Assembly: GCF_011045195.1 (NCBI RefSeq)
Contig: NZ_CP049199.1
Span: 2,604,001 to 2,668,000 of the forward strand
Origin: Caulobacter soli
Lineage (GTDB): Bacteria > Pseudomonadota > Alphaproteobacteria > Caulobacterales > Caulobacteraceae
Length of the DNA stretch: 64,000 bases
Direction: 5' to 3'
Each line of letters opens with the position of its first letter. Positions within the stretch are counted from its first letter, which is position 1. Both the position numbers and the translations under genes were made by a program. The notes under the pieces were generated by a model that saw only the letters and a list, made by a program, of their open reading frames with translations, did not search any database and was not told where the DNA came from. Of this stretch, positions 16,111 through 25,142 are shown piece by piece.

Positions 16111-18489
16111 ATGACGAACACGCGTCTTTCACCGGCCTCGCGCCATTTCCGGGCCTTGCTGCTCGCCGCCACCGTTCTGGGAGGCGCGACGCCGGCCCTG
16201 GCCCAGGAGGCCGACAAGGTCTCGACCGTCGATGAACTGGTCGTCACCGGGGCCCGGGTGTCCGAGGCCAGCGTCGCCATCGGCACCGACCACGCCACCG
16301 CCACGGTCTCGATCACTCGCGAGGCGCTGCTGTCGGCCCCGGCCGGCGTGACCGGCCTGAAGATGCTGGAGAGCCTGCCGGGCTTCAACGTCCAGGCCAA
16401 CGACGCCCTGGGCATGTACGAGTTCGGCAACTCGGTCTCGGTGCGGGCCTTCAACTTCCAGCAGATCGGCTTCCTGCTCGACAACATTCCGATGGGCCGC
16501 AGCGACCAGTTCGGCGGCAGCCCGATCTATCGCTATGTCGACAACGAGAACCTCAACCGCGTGACGGCCTCGGCGGGGGCCGGCGACGTCGCCCTGCCCA
16601 GCTACGCCTCGCTGGGCCCGATCGTCGACTACTTCACCCAGAAGCCCTCCGAGACGGCCGGCGGCTCGGCCAGCCAGACCTTCGGCAGCGACAGCCTGCG
16701 CCGCACCTTCCTGCGCCTGGAGACCGGCGAGCACGCGGGGCTGTCGGCCTATGTCAGCGGCTCGTGGATCAAGGGCGACCTGTGGCGCGGTCCGGGCACG
16801 ATCGACCGCAAGCACTATGAGGGCAAGATCAACTACGCCCTGTCCAACGGCGGGAACATCAGCTTCCAGACCGTGCACAACGACTATTACGACTATGACA
16901 GCCCCTCGATCACCAAGGCGCAATACGCCGGCACGGCCAACGATCCGTTCGGCCGCAAGGGCCGCAGCTTCGCCTATCTGGGCAATGTGCCGCTCTCGAC
17001 GCCGTTCGGCTCGGCGGCCACCGATTCCAGCCTGCCCCAGACCACGGCGGGCGTCCCCTACTCCAACGCCAACTACGCCCAGTACTACAAGTTCGCGGTC
17101 AACAAGCGGAAGGACCACCTCTACGGCCTGACCCTCAACACCCCGATCACCGACGCGATCGACGTGACCGCCACCGGCTACTACGAGGACAAGAGCGGGT
17201 ATGGCGTCTCGCCCGAGGCCTACACCACCTCGCTGGCCAGCTACAACGCCGAGCGCCTGATCGTGGCCGGCCTCACCGCCCCCAAGGGCCTGCAGTACGG
17301 CCTGTCGGGCATCGACGGCACCCGCAAGGGCGTGACCGGCAAGGTGGCCTGGCGCGCGGGCTTCAACAAGTTCGAGGCCGGGCTCTGGCTCGAGGACGAC
17401 GACTATCACCGCACCCAGGCGCGCTATAACGTCCAGGACGGCAATCCCGACGGCGCGCCGCTGCTGAACGAGCCGGTTCACCTGCAGCGCAACTACACGT
17501 CGACCCGCGAGACCACCCAGTTCTTCCTGAAGGACACGCTGAGTCTGGTCGACGACAAGCTGAAGGTCGAGCTGGGCTTCAAGGCCACCGACATCGACTA
17601 CAAGATCAGCGGCTATCGCAATCCGGCCGACTACATCGCCAAGCGCCAGCCGACCATCAAGGCCAACTGGAAGGACGATTTCCTGCCGCAGGTGGGCGTG
17701 GTCTACAACCTCAACAGCCGCGACCAGATCTTCTCGTCCTATTCGGAGAACATGGCCCTGCCCCGCGGCGCGGACGACGTGTTCTCGGCCGCCAGCCCGT
17801 CGGCGCCGGGTCCGGAACCGGAAACCTCGACCAACCTGGAACTGGGCTACCGCGCCAACCGGCCGACGTTCAACGCCTCGTTCGTGGTCTACAAGACCGA
17901 GTTCAAGAACCGCCTGCAGGCCTTCGCGGCCCTGGTGCCGGGCGGCGGCGGCACGACCGAGACCTTCTACCAGAACGTCGGGGCGGTGAAGGCCTCCGGG
18001 GCCGAGTTCAGCGGCCAGTGGAAGCCGGAGCTGCTGGGCGGCAAGATCTATTTCAACGCCAACGCCTCGTACAACAAGTCGGAGTTCCAGGACGACATCG
18101 CCAACTTCACCCTGACCCCGACGCCGGCGGCGCTGAAGATCGCCGGCAATGCGGTGCCCGACTTCCCCGAATGGCTGTTCCAGGGCGGGGTGACGGTCGA
18201 GCCGACCGACGGAGTGGTGTTCAACGTCTCGGCCCGCCACATCGACGACCGCTACACCAACTTCACCAACAGCGAGACGACCAAGGGCTACACGATCGTC
18301 AACGCCTATCTCGACCTGGGCGATGGCTTCGCGGCCGGTCCGCTCAAGCAGGTCAAGGCGCGGGTCAATGTCGATAACATCTTCGACAAGGACTATCTGG
18401 GCACGATCAGCACCACGGTGAACACCCCGGCCACCTTCCGGCCCGGCTCGCACCGGACGATCCAGTTCACCCTTTCCGCCGACTTCTAG
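16111..18489 (+). CDS. TonB-dependent outer-membrane receptor
   Basis: A 792-residue receptor. ATG 16111 was chosen because GGGGA lies 5 nt upstream. Seen: a signal peptide ending in ATPALAQ near residue 33, a TonB-box-like VDELVVTG, a plug domain (LLSAPAGVTGLKMLESLPGFNV, SVRAFNFQQIGFLLDNIPMG), a long beta-barrel rich in aromatic residues, and the terminal Phe (SADF) typical of outer-membrane proteins. The substrate cannot be read from sequence. The following gene encodes an M19 dipeptidase 56 nt downstream, so peptide-like substrates are plausible. A glycine riboswitch lies about 300 nt upstream. Confidence 0.93.
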   Translation: MTNTRLSPASRHFRALLLAATVLGGATPALAQEADKVSTVDELVVTGARVSEASVAIGTDHATATVSITREALLSAPAGVTGLKMLESLPGFNVQANDALGMYEFGNSVSVRAFNFQQIGFLLDNIPMGRSDQFGGSPIYRYVDNENLNRVTASAGAGDVALPSYASLGPIVDYFTQKPSETAGGSASQTFGSDSLRRTFLRLETGEHAGLSAYVSGSWIKGDLWRGPGTIDRKHYEGKINYALSNGGNISFQTVHNDYYDYDSPSITKAQYAGTANDPFGRKGRSFAYLGNVPLSTPFGSAATDSSLPQTTAGVPYSNANYAQYYKFAVNKRKDHLYGLTLNTPITDAIDVTATGYYEDKSGYGVSPEAYTTSLASYNAERLIVAGLTAPKGLQYGLSGIDGTRKGVTGKVAWRAGFNKFEAGLWLEDDDYHRTQARYNVQDGNPDGAPLLNEPVHLQRNYTSTRETTQFFLKDTLSLVDDKLKVELGFKATDIDYKISGYRNPADYIAKRQPTIKANWKDDFLPQVGVVYNLNSRDQIFSSYSENMALPRGADDVFSAASPSAPGPEPETSTNLELGYRANRPTFNASFVVYKTEFKNRLQAFAALVPGGGGTTETFYQNVGAVKASGAEFSGQWKPELLGGKIYFNANASYNKSEFQDDIANFTLTPTPAALKIAGNAVPDFPEWLFQGGVTVEPTDGVVFNVSARHIDDRYTNFTNSETTKGYTIVNAYLDLGDGFAAGPLKQVKARVNVDNIFDKDYLGTISTTVNTPATFRPGSHRTIQFTLSADF

Positions 18490-18498
18490 GTCCACCTC

Positions 18499-18526
18499 CC
18501 GGCCAGCCTCGTGAGAGGCTGGCCGG
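18499..18526 (+). other. Strong hairpin between receptor and dipeptidase genes
   Basis: CCGGCCAGCCTC and GAGGCTGGCCGG form a perfect 12-bp stem closed by a GTGA tetraloop, ten bases after the receptor stop. No T-run follows directly (ACAGCTTTCG). It may protect the receptor mRNA 3' end or partly terminate, lowering dipeptidase expression relative to the receptor. Confidence 0.6.
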
Positions 18527-18545
18527 ACAGCTTTCGAGTATCCGC

Positions 18546-19778
18546 ATGACCCGCACCCTGCTTCTCGCCGCCGTCTCGGCCCTCGCCCTCGCCTCTTCCG
18601 CCCCTTCCTCCTTGGTTTGGGCCGCCGAAACCGCCGCCTCGGCTCGCAAGATCCACGAGGGTCTTCTGACCCTCGACACCCACCTGGACACGCCGGCCAA
18701 TTTCGGCCGGCCGGGCTGGGACATCCTGGACCGTCACGACGCGGCGAAGGACGGCTCGCAGATCGACTATCCGCGCATGGTCGAGGGCGGACTGGATGGC
18801 GGCTTCTTCGCCATCTACACGCCCCAGGGTCCGCGCACGCCCGAGGCCACCCGCGCCGCCCGCGACGGCGCCCTGATCCGCGGCGTCGAGATCCGCGAGA
18901 TGGTCGCCAAGCACGGCGACAAGTTCGGCCTGGCGTTGAAGGCCGACGACGCCGCCAAGATCGCCGCCCAGGGCAAGCGGGTGGTCTTCATGAGCATCGA
19001 GAACAGCTACCCGATCGACGGCGACGTCACCCTGCTGTCCAGCTTCTACGCCCTGGGCGTGCGGATCAGCGGCCTGGCGCACTTCAAGAACAACGACATG
19101 GCCGACAGCTCGACCGACAAGCCCGAGTGGCATGGCCTGTCGCCGCTCGGAAAGCAGTACGTCGCTGAAGCCAACCGGCTGGGGATCGTGCTGGACGGCT
19201 CGCACTCGTCCGACGACGTGCTGGACCAGCTTATTGCTCTTTCGAAGACCCCGGTGATCCTGACCCATTCGGGCTGCAAGGCGGTGTTCGACCATCCGCG
19301 CAATGTCGACGACGCCCGCATCAAGGCACTGGCCGACAGCGGCGGGGTGATCCAGGTCGACGCCTATTCCAGCTATCTGATCGACACGCCCAAGAACCCC
19401 GACCGCGAGGCCGCCATGGCCGCCCTGATGGCCAAGGTCGGGGCCCGCAACAAGATGACCGAGGAGCAGCGCGCCGCCTTCCTGGCCGAGCGTAACGCCA
19501 TCGACGCCAAGTGGCCGGTGACCAAGGCGACCTTCCAGGACTTCATGAACCACCTCAACCACGCCCTGAAGGTGGCTGGGGTCGATCACGTGGGCGTCGG
19601 CATCGACTTCGACGGCGGCGGCGGCGTCACCGGCCTGAACGACGCCTCGGACTACTGGAAGATCTCCCAGGCCCTGCTGGCCGAGGGCTACACCGAGGCC
19701 GATCTTCAAAAGATCTGGAGCGGCAACGTCCTGCGCCTGCTGCGCGCGGCCGAGGCGGCGAAGGCGCCGACGGGGTGA
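18546..19778 (+). CDS. Membrane dipeptidase (peptidase M19)
   Basis: A 410-residue zinc dipeptidase of the renal-dipeptidase family, secreted. Seen: a signal peptide (LLLAAVSALALASSAPSSLVWAAE), the first metal-site HxD in LLTLDTHLDTP near residue 45, the bridging-Glu strand MSIENSYPI, metal-site histidines in LDGSHSSDDV and LTHSGCKAV, and GVGIDFDGG near residue 360. M19 enzymes cleave dipeptides, including D-residue and dehydro-dipeptides. It follows a TonB-dependent receptor, suggesting uptake of small peptides across the outer membrane with cleavage in the periplasm. Its ribosome-binding site is weak. The stop abuts that of the convergent DUF1275 gene. Confidence 0.92.
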   Translation: MTRTLLLAAVSALALASSAPSSLVWAAETAASARKIHEGLLTLDTHLDTPANFGRPGWDILDRHDAAKDGSQIDYPRMVEGGLDGGFFAIYTPQGPRTPEATRAARDGALIRGVEIREMVAKHGDKFGLALKADDAAKIAAQGKRVVFMSIENSYPIDGDVTLLSSFYALGVRISGLAHFKNNDMADSSTDKPEWHGLSPLGKQYVAEANRLGIVLDGSHSSDDVLDQLIALSKTPVILTHSGCKAVFDHPRNVDDARIKALADSGGVIQVDAYSSYLIDTPKNPDREAAMAALMAKVGARNKMTEEQRAAFLAERNAIDAKWPVTKATFQDFMNHLNHALKVAGVDHVGVGIDFDGGGGVTGLNDASDYWKISQALLAEGYTEADLQKIWSGNVLRLLRAAEAAKAPTG

Positions 19779-20423
19779 TCAGCCTCTGAGGCTTTCCCGC
19801 CAGGCCTTGGCGGCGGCAAGGATCGCGATCAGCGCCGCCGCCGCCCACAGGGCCAGGACGCCGAACCACAGATAGGCCGCAGCGCCCAGAGCGCCGCCAA
19901 GACTCAGCCCGGCCCACAGCAGGGTGTAAGGGCCCCAAGCCCAGCGGTCGCCGCCGGTCAGGGCCGTGGCGATCCGCTGGCCGGCCTTGACCAGGGCGCC
20001 GGTCATGTAGGTCAGACCGAGGCCCACATCGCCGTCCCGCTGGAACACCGCGTTCTCGGCCCCCATGGCCAAGACCATGGCCGCGACGCCAGCGGTGTTA
20101 AAGCCCGCGGAGATCAAGGCGGCGGCGATGGCCAGCAGGGCGGCCACCAGAGCCAGGATCACCGATCGCCGATCTTCGCCCGCCTTGCGCGCGACCAACG
20201 CCCCCAGCACCACCCCGACGACAAACAACCCGATCAGCGCCAGGGCGGTGCGCGCCATCGTCCACTGCCCGGTGGCGATCCCCACGCCCAGGCGCGTGGA
20301 GTTGCCGCTCATGAACGAGACGAAGAAGCCGCCAAGCTTCAGGAAGCCGATGGCGTCGACATAGCCGGCGACGCCCGACAGCCCGACCGCCAGAGCAACG
20401 TCGCGACGGCGATAGTCCTTCAT
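19779..20423 (-). CDS. DUF1275 (YoaK-like) membrane protein
   Basis: A 214-residue integral membrane protein of the DUF1275 family; function unknown. Seen: GYVDAIGFLKLGGFFVSFMSGNSTRLG near residue 20, the signature of this family, and about six hydrophobic helices along the chain. The internal ATG at 20423 (MKDYRRRD) was preferred over an upstream GTG at 20459 because a GGGGA lies about 8 nt ahead. It is convergent with the dipeptidase gene with no gap between stops, and lies downstream of the ndk terminator, so it has its own promoter. Confidence 0.85.
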   Translation of the reverse strand: MKDYRRRDVALAVGLSGVAGYVDAIGFLKLGGFFVSFMSGNSTRLGVGIATGQWTMARTALALIGLFVVGVVLGALVARKAGEDRRSVILALVAALLAIAAALISAGFNTAGVAAMVLAMGAENAVFQRDGDVGLGLTYMTGALVKAGQRIATALTGGDRWAWGPYTLLWAGLSLGGALGAAAYLWFGVLALWAAAALIAILAAAKAWRESLRG

Positions 20424-20482
20424 GCTCCTGGTCCCCAGCGACGCTGAGGAGATCGTCACCGATCCGAGGCGGCCTTCGCAAA

Positions 20483-20513
20483 CAAAAAGGCCGGCGGATC
20501 GCTCCGCCGGCCT
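20483..20513 (-). terminator. Rho-independent terminator of ndk
   Basis: A perfect 11-bp stem (AGGCCGGCGGA at 20488-20498, TCCGCCGGCCT at 20503-20513) with a 4-nt loop. On the minus strand it is followed by TTTTTGTT. It lies about 25 nt after the ndk stop, a textbook position. Confidence 0.9.
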
Positions 20514-20537
20514 CTTCGTATCGGTAAGGCGGAAGCC

Positions 20538-20957
20538 TTAGCCGACGATTTCTTCGTCCTTGAAGAACTGGGCGATTTCGATGCCCGCGTTTTCCAGGCT
20601 GTCCGAACCGTGGACCGAGTTCTCGCCGATCGACAGCGCGAACAGCTTGCGGATCGTGCCTTCGTCGGCGTTGTCCGGGTTGGTCGCGCCCATCACTTCG
20701 CGGTACTTCAGGACGGCGTTGTCGCCTTCCAGCACCTGAACGACCACCGGTTCGGCGGTCATTTGCGCGACGAGTTCGCCGTAGAACGGGCGCTCGGCGT
20801 GGACTTCGTAGAACTTCTTGGCTTGAGCGTCGCTCAGCTTCACGCGGCGCTGGGCCACGATGCGCAGACCGGCTTCTTCGATGACGGCGTTGATCTTGCC
20901 CGTCAGGTTGCGACGCGTGGCGTCAGGCTTGATGATCGAGAAGGTGCGTTCGGTCAT
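20538..20957 (-). CDS. ndk: Nucleoside diphosphate kinase
   Basis: A 139-residue enzyme that equalises nucleoside triphosphate pools by a phosphohistidine intermediate. Seen: [14 protein letters not shown] at the N-terminus, the [11 protein letters not shown] segment near residue 58, and the active-site histidine in [11 protein letters not shown] near residue 118. Length is exactly that of the family. It ends in a strong intrinsic terminator and is divergent from the ABC-F gene, with about 100 nt between the two starts. Confidence 0.98.
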   Translation of the reverse strand: MTERTFSIIKPDATRRNLTGKINAVIEEAGLRIVAQRRVKLSDAQAKKFYEVHAERPFYGELVAQMTAEPVVVQVLEGDNAVLKYREVMGATNPDNADEGTIRKLFALSIGENSVHGSDSLENAGIEIAQFFKDEEIVG

Positions 20958-21057
20958 GATCCGAAAATCTCACAGAGAAAGTTTGTCGATTGGGAGGTTG
21001 CGGGCTTATAGCCGGGCGCCTCCTCCCCGCCAACCCGCCGCGTAACCTTAAAATCAA

Positions 21058-22929
21058 ATGCTCCAGATCAAAGACCTGACGTTCAACGCCTGGGGTCGCA
21101 AGTTCTTCGACCACGCCAGCGTGAGTCTGCCCCCAGGCTCCAAGGTCGGACTGATCGGACGCAACGGCGTGGGCAAGTCCACGCTGTTCAAATTGATCCT
21201 GGGTCAACTGCAGGCCGGCGACGACGAAATCAGCCTGCCCAAGAGCGCGCGCATCGGTTCGGTGGACCAGGAGCACCCGGCCACGCCCTTCACCTTGCTG
21301 GAGACGGTGCTGGAGGCCGACGAGGAGCGTCACAGCCTGCTCACGCGCCTGGACACGGCCGAACCCGAGGAGATGGGCGAGATCTGGGCCCGCTTGATCG
21401 AGATCGACGCCGACGCCGCGCCGGCCAAGGCTTCGGAAATCCTGGTGGGCCTGGGCTTTACGCAAGACGACCTGGCGCGGCCGATGGCAGAGTTCTCCGG
21501 CGGCTGGCGGATGCGCGTGGCCCTGGCCGCGGCGCTGTTCGCCGAACCCGACATGCTGCTGCTGGACGAACCGACCAACTATCTCGACCTGGAAGGCGCG
21601 CTCTGGCTCGAAGCCAGGCTGCAGAAGTACCCGCACACCGCCCTGATCGTCAGCCACGACCGCGAGCTGCTCAACAACAGCTGTACGCACATGCTGCACC
21701 TGGCCGGCGGCAAGCTGGAGCTCTACACCGGCGGCTACGACGACTTCGAGGAGCGTCGCGCCGAGAAGGCCCGCCTGCAACTCTCCGCGAAAGCCAAGCA
21801 GGACGCCGAGCGCGCCCACCTGCAGGCCTTCGTCGACCGCTTCAAGGCCAAGGCCTCCAAAGCGGCGCAAGCGCAGTCCCGCATGAAGCGCCTGGCCAAG
21901 ATGCAGCCGGTGGCCACCACGATCGAGGAGCGCGTCGCGCCCTTCACCCTGCCCTCGCCGCCCCGCCCGCTGCCGCCGCCGCTGATCCGGCTGGAGCGCG
22001 CCAATGTGGGCTACGAGGAAGGCCGCTCGATCCTAAAGAACCTCAACCTGCGCATGGACCTGGACGACCGCATCGGCCTGCTGGGCGTCAACGGCGCGGG
22101 CAAGTCGACCTTCGCCAAGATGATCGCCGGGGCGTTGGGCGTGCAGTCGGGCGAATTCCACCGCGACCGCAAGATGCGGGTCGGCTGGTTTCACCAGCAC
22201 CAGATCGAGGCGATGGATCCGGTCGACACCCCGCTGGAGATCATCCGGCGGGCCATGCCGGACGCCTCGGAAAGCTCGCGCCGCTCGAAGCTGGCCCAGT
22301 TCGGCCTGGGCTTCGAGAAGCAGGAGACCACGGTCGCCAACCTGTCGGGCGGCGAACGCGCTCGTCTGCTGCTCAACATGGTGGCGATGGACGCGCCGCA
22401 CATGCTGATCCTCGACGAACCGACCAACCACCTGGACATCGACAGCCGCCGCGCCCTGCTGGACGCCCTGAATGACTACGAGGGCGCGGTGATCCTGATC
22501 ACCCACGACCGTTCGCTGATGGAACTGGTCGCCGACCGCCTGTGGCTGGCCGCCGACGGCACCGTCAAGCCGTTCGACGGCGACATGGACGAATACGCCA
22601 AGTTCGTGCTCGACCGCGCCAAGCAGTCGGTGAAGCCGACCCAGGTGGCGCGCGAGGACGTGAAGGCCGCTCCGGCCGCCGCGCCCGCCAGGAAGACCGT
22701 CGCCATCGAACCGCTGAAGCGCAAAATCGAGGCCGCCGAGCAGGTCGTCACCCGCACCACCCGCCAGGTCGCCGAGCTGGAAACCCAACTGGCCGATCCG
22801 CAGCTCTACAAGAACCCGACCAAGGTCGCCGAACTGACCAAGCGCCGCGACAACGCCAAGGCCAAGCTGGACGAGGCCGAAGCGTCCTGGATGAGCCTGG
22901 CCGAAGAACTGGCGGCTGCCGAGGCCTAG
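21058..22929 (+). CDS. ABC-F family ATPase
   Basis: A 623-residue soluble protein with two ABC domains, of the ribosome-associated ABC-F type. Seen: Walker A GRNGVGKST near residue 35 and GVNGAGKST near 345, signature motifs FSGGWRMRVALA and LSGGERARLLL, Walker B MLLLDEPTNYLD and MLILDEPTNHLD, the P-site linker between the domains (RRAEKARLQLSAKAKQDAE...), and a C-terminal coiled-coil extension from about residue 540. The layout fits the YheS/Uup side of the family rather than an exporter, as there are no membrane segments. Likely role: translation factor or stalled-ribosome rescue. Its stop overlaps the convergent neighbour by 4 nt. Confidence 0.92.
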   Translation: MLQIKDLTFNAWGRKFFDHASVSLPPGSKVGLIGRNGVGKSTLFKLILGQLQAGDDEISLPKSARIGSVDQEHPATPFTLLETVLEADEERHSLLTRLDTAEPEEMGEIWARLIEIDADAAPAKASEILVGLGFTQDDLARPMAEFSGGWRMRVALAAALFAEPDMLLLDEPTNYLDLEGALWLEARLQKYPHTALIVSHDRELLNNSCTHMLHLAGGKLELYTGGYDDFEERRAEKARLQLSAKAKQDAERAHLQAFVDRFKAKASKAAQAQSRMKRLAKMQPVATTIEERVAPFTLPSPPRPLPPPLIRLERANVGYEEGRSILKNLNLRMDLDDRIGLLGVNGAGKSTFAKMIAGALGVQSGEFHRDRKMRVGWFHQHQIEAMDPVDTPLEIIRRAMPDASESSRRSKLAQFGLGFEKQETTVANLSGGERARLLLNMVAMDAPHMLILDEPTNHLDIDSRRALLDALNDYEGAVILITHDRSLMELVADRLWLAADGTVKPFDGDMDEYAKFVLDRAKQSVKPTQVAREDVKAAPAAAPARKTVAIEPLKRKIEAAEQVVTRTTRQVAELETQLADPQLYKNPTKVAELTKRRDNAKAKLDEAEASWMSLAEELAAAEA

Positions 22930-23501
22930 GCGCTCGTCGAGACCTGAGCGGTCGTCGGATCCCACTGGGCGCGGAAGGCGTCCATGGCCGCGCGATACGG
23001 CGCCATGGCCTGGTCGCGCTTGGCCTGGTCGGCGGCGTAAGTGATCTCCCACTGCGACTGGGTCTGGGCGGTGTCGGCCATCTTGACGGTCCCGCCCAAC
23101 GCGGCGGCGATCTTGTTGGCCCGCCATTGAGCCAGCTGGGGACCGCCGGCATAGGGCTCGTCGGTCCCGGTGACGATCCCATCCGCCTGGCCGTAGGTGG
23201 TCGACGAGCCGCCGTTGTAGAGCCGGGCCACCACCTTGCCGTCCTTGTAGACCTCGGCGAACAGCTTGGACGGGTCGTCGTCGGAGGTGACGCCGGAGTT
23301 CCGCATGGCGTCAATCATGTTTCTGGGGTCGATCAGCGACGGGAGCCTCGCCACAGGGGGCAGGCGGGCGGCCAACGGCTTGATCGTGGAGATATCGATA
23401 CGCTTCAGTTCCGAGACCAGGAACCCCGCGTCTGGACGAGGCGCGGTCGTCGCCGTCGTCTGGGCCAAGCCGCTCGTCGAATTCGTCGCGCCGATGGTCA
23501 T
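22926..23501 (-). CDS. Uncharacterised protein
   Basis: A 191-residue protein I do not recognise. ATG 23501 was chosen because GGAG lies about 9 nt upstream; the frame is open further. Seen: a low-complexity Thr/Ser/Ala N-terminus (residues 1-25), a middle part with FAEVYKDGKVVARLYNGGSSTTYG that looks like beta strands, and an alanine- and glutamine-rich helical C-terminus. There is no signal peptide or membrane helix. The Thr/Ser-rich start and helical end resemble proteins that decorate the flagellar or cell-surface region, but that is only an impression. Convergent with the ABC-F gene. Confidence 0.65.
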   Translation of the reverse strand: MTIGATNSTSGLAQTTATTAPRPDAGFLVSELKRIDISTIKPLAARLPPVARLPSLIDPRNMIDAMRNSGVTSDDDPSKLFAEVYKDGKVVARLYNGGSSTTYGQADGIVTGTDEPYAGGPQLAQWRANKIAAALGGTVKMADTAQTQSQWEITYAADQAKRDQAMAPYRAAMDAFRAQWDPTTAQVSTSA

Positions 23502-23723
23502 CACTCGATCTCCGGTTTCGCTGGCCGGACGGGAGCAATCACCGTGCCGGAGAAAAACCATCGGAAAATCAATGCTACGTTGTATGACGTAGCAAGCTTG
23601 GCCGGCGTTTCTTGCCCAGCAGAGGCAAAACGCGGGGGCTGATTTTGCACAACCCTTGGTTAACCGCCGCGAAACCACGTCTCTTAGCCAATATGTGAGA
23701 TCGCGGAGCGTAATCCTGCTCGC

Positions 23724-24128
23724 ATGAGTTCAGGAACCACGTCCCGAAATCACATCGTCGCCAATCCCGAAGGCCTGTCGGCCACGTCGGTGCTGATGGC
23801 GTTCGGCGAATGGCTGGATCAACGTCTGGCCGAGGCCATGCGGCTGGACATGGACCTGGCGTTCCGCGATCGCCCGTTCGACATAGAGACCGATCGCACG
23901 CCGGCCCTGGTCGGCTGGGAGCATCGCTACCTGCAACCGGGCGCGGCGGCGCCGCGCGGCAAGATGTGGACCGTCTATCGCCTGCAGGATCAGACCGGCC
24001 GCCCCGCGCCGCTGCTCAAGCATGCCGACGACTATGCCGACACCATGACCCCGTTGCTGGGCGAGCTGGGCTATCTGGGCGTGTTCGACGGCGAACCGGC
24101 GCTGTTTCCGGGCGTCGGAACCCGCTAG
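23724..24128 (+). CDS. Uncharacterised protein
   Basis: A 134-residue soluble protein of unknown function with ATG at 23724. Seen: a helical stretch (VLMAFGEWLDQRLAEAMRLDMDLAF) followed by probable strands WEHRYLQPG and MWTVYRLQDQTG, a compact alpha/beta protein. No catalytic motif is evident. Codon use is typical of the chromosome. It starts about 220 nt from the divergent unknown gene at 23501 and may share a promoter region with it. Confidence 0.65.
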   Translation: MSSGTTSRNHIVANPEGLSATSVLMAFGEWLDQRLAEAMRLDMDLAFRDRPFDIETDRTPALVGWEHRYLQPGAAAPRGKMWTVYRLQDQTGRPAPLLKHADDYADTMTPLLGELGYLGVFDGEPALFPGVGTR

Positions 24129-24261
24129 CGCTCCGAGGCCTTACGCTCGCGCCGGGCCGGGTCCATGCTGCCGGTGATCCCGGGAGCGGTCATGTCGCAG
24201 GAATCCAGACTGAAGGGAGGAGAGCCTGGGCGTACGCCCCTGCCCGACCGTTGGCGGACGA

Positions 24262-24810
24262 TTGGCGGTCTGCCAGGCCGAGCGGCCGGGACAGGGCAAG
24301 CCCCAGTACTCGCTGAACCACTTCCGCCGCCAGCGCGAGACGGTGGGCCGGATGTTGTGCCCCATGTGCGGAGAGCCCACGGCCTCCGGCGACCGCTGGA
24401 CCCAGGTCGCCAAGCGTGCGCCCGCCGGCCTGCTGCGCGCCCGAGGCCTGGGTATGGCCCTACCCGCTCCGGTGCCCAACGAACGGATCATCATCGACGC
24501 CGGCTCGATCGCCCCACTTCATGACGCCTGCGTCAAGCGCTCGCTGGCGCATTGTCCGCACCTCAAGGCTCATCCTGGCGTCGAGGTCATGGCCTGGCCC
24601 GAACACTGGACCGTGGCGCCGCTGATGGTGGAGGCCGTGGCGCCGCCGACGCTGGCGATCATCGCGGCTCCGCGCGCGCCGCCCCGAGCCGCCGTGGGCT
24701 TCCTGCAGATCTTCGGCCTGACCCAGGACAGCGATCCACGCTGGCGGCGACGCTTGCGAGAGCTGGATCTGGCGCCGAGCCAGCCTCACGACCCGCGCCA
24801 GGGCGCCTAG
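24262..24810 (+). CDS. Uncharacterised protein with Cys-rich motif; start uncertain
   Basis: About 182 residues from a TTG at 24262. Seen: a CQAERPGQGKPQYSLNHFRRQRETVG segment in the first 30 residues, CPMCGEPT near residue 33 (a half zinc-ribbon), and two further cysteines in DACVKRSLAHCPHL near 90, so a metal site is plausible. No ribosome-binding site precedes the TTG. An AGGGAGGAG at 24214-24222 lies too far upstream and is followed in this frame by no ATG, GTG or TTG until 24262, which hints at a frameshift or an unusual start. ATG 24349 is another option. Function unknown. Confidence 0.55.
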   Translation: MAVCQAERPGQGKPQYSLNHFRRQRETVGRMLCPMCGEPTASGDRWTQVAKRAPAGLLRARGLGMALPAPVPNERIIIDAGSIAPLHDACVKRSLAHCPHLKAHPGVEVMAWPEHWTVAPLMVEAVAPPTLAIIAAPRAPPRAAVGFLQIFGLTQDSDPRWRRRLRELDLAPSQPHDPRQGA

Positions 24811-25142
24811 CCGCACTTCACCTGCTGAACGACGCCCGTATCGGGATTGAACAGGATGTTCAGCCGGTCGGGGCGATAGTCCATGGTCACCGGGCACGTC
24901 GTGCAGGCCACGCGCCAGCGCGAGGGATCGACGGGCGCCGGCAGGTCGGTGCGGTTCTTGCCGACGAAGGCCTGGGCGTCCTTCAGGCCGCACTGGTCCT
25001 TCTCGGCCACCGGCGCGGTGGGCAAGGCAATGGCGGACGGCGCGGTCGGCGTGGCCGGCGGCGGCATGGGCGCGGGAGCCGGCGCGCCGCTGGAGCACGA
25101 GGCCAGGAACAGCGCGACGGCGCCCAGTACGAACCGCTTCAT
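24807..25142 (-). CDS. Lipoprotein with peptidase-inhibitor I78 domain
   Basis: A 111-residue secreted lipoprotein. ATG 25142 overlaps the holC stop in an ATGA arrangement. Seen: signal sequence with lipobox LASC near residues 13-16, a proline/alanine spacer (PAPAPMPPPATPTAP), then the I78-type domain with CGLKDAQAFVG, a paired cysteine motif ACTTC, and the family hallmark VTMDYRPDRLNI followed by D-x-G and a terminal Cys-Gly. I78 proteins include small serine-protease inhibitors. It probably guards the periplasm against proteases. It is translationally coupled to holC but unrelated to it in function. Confidence 0.85.
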   Translation of the reverse strand: MKRFVLGAVALFLASCSSGAPAPAPMPPPATPTAPSAIALPTAPVAEKDQCGLKDAQAFVGKNRTDLPAPVDPSRWRVACTTCPVTMDYRPDRLNILFNPDTGVVQQVKCG

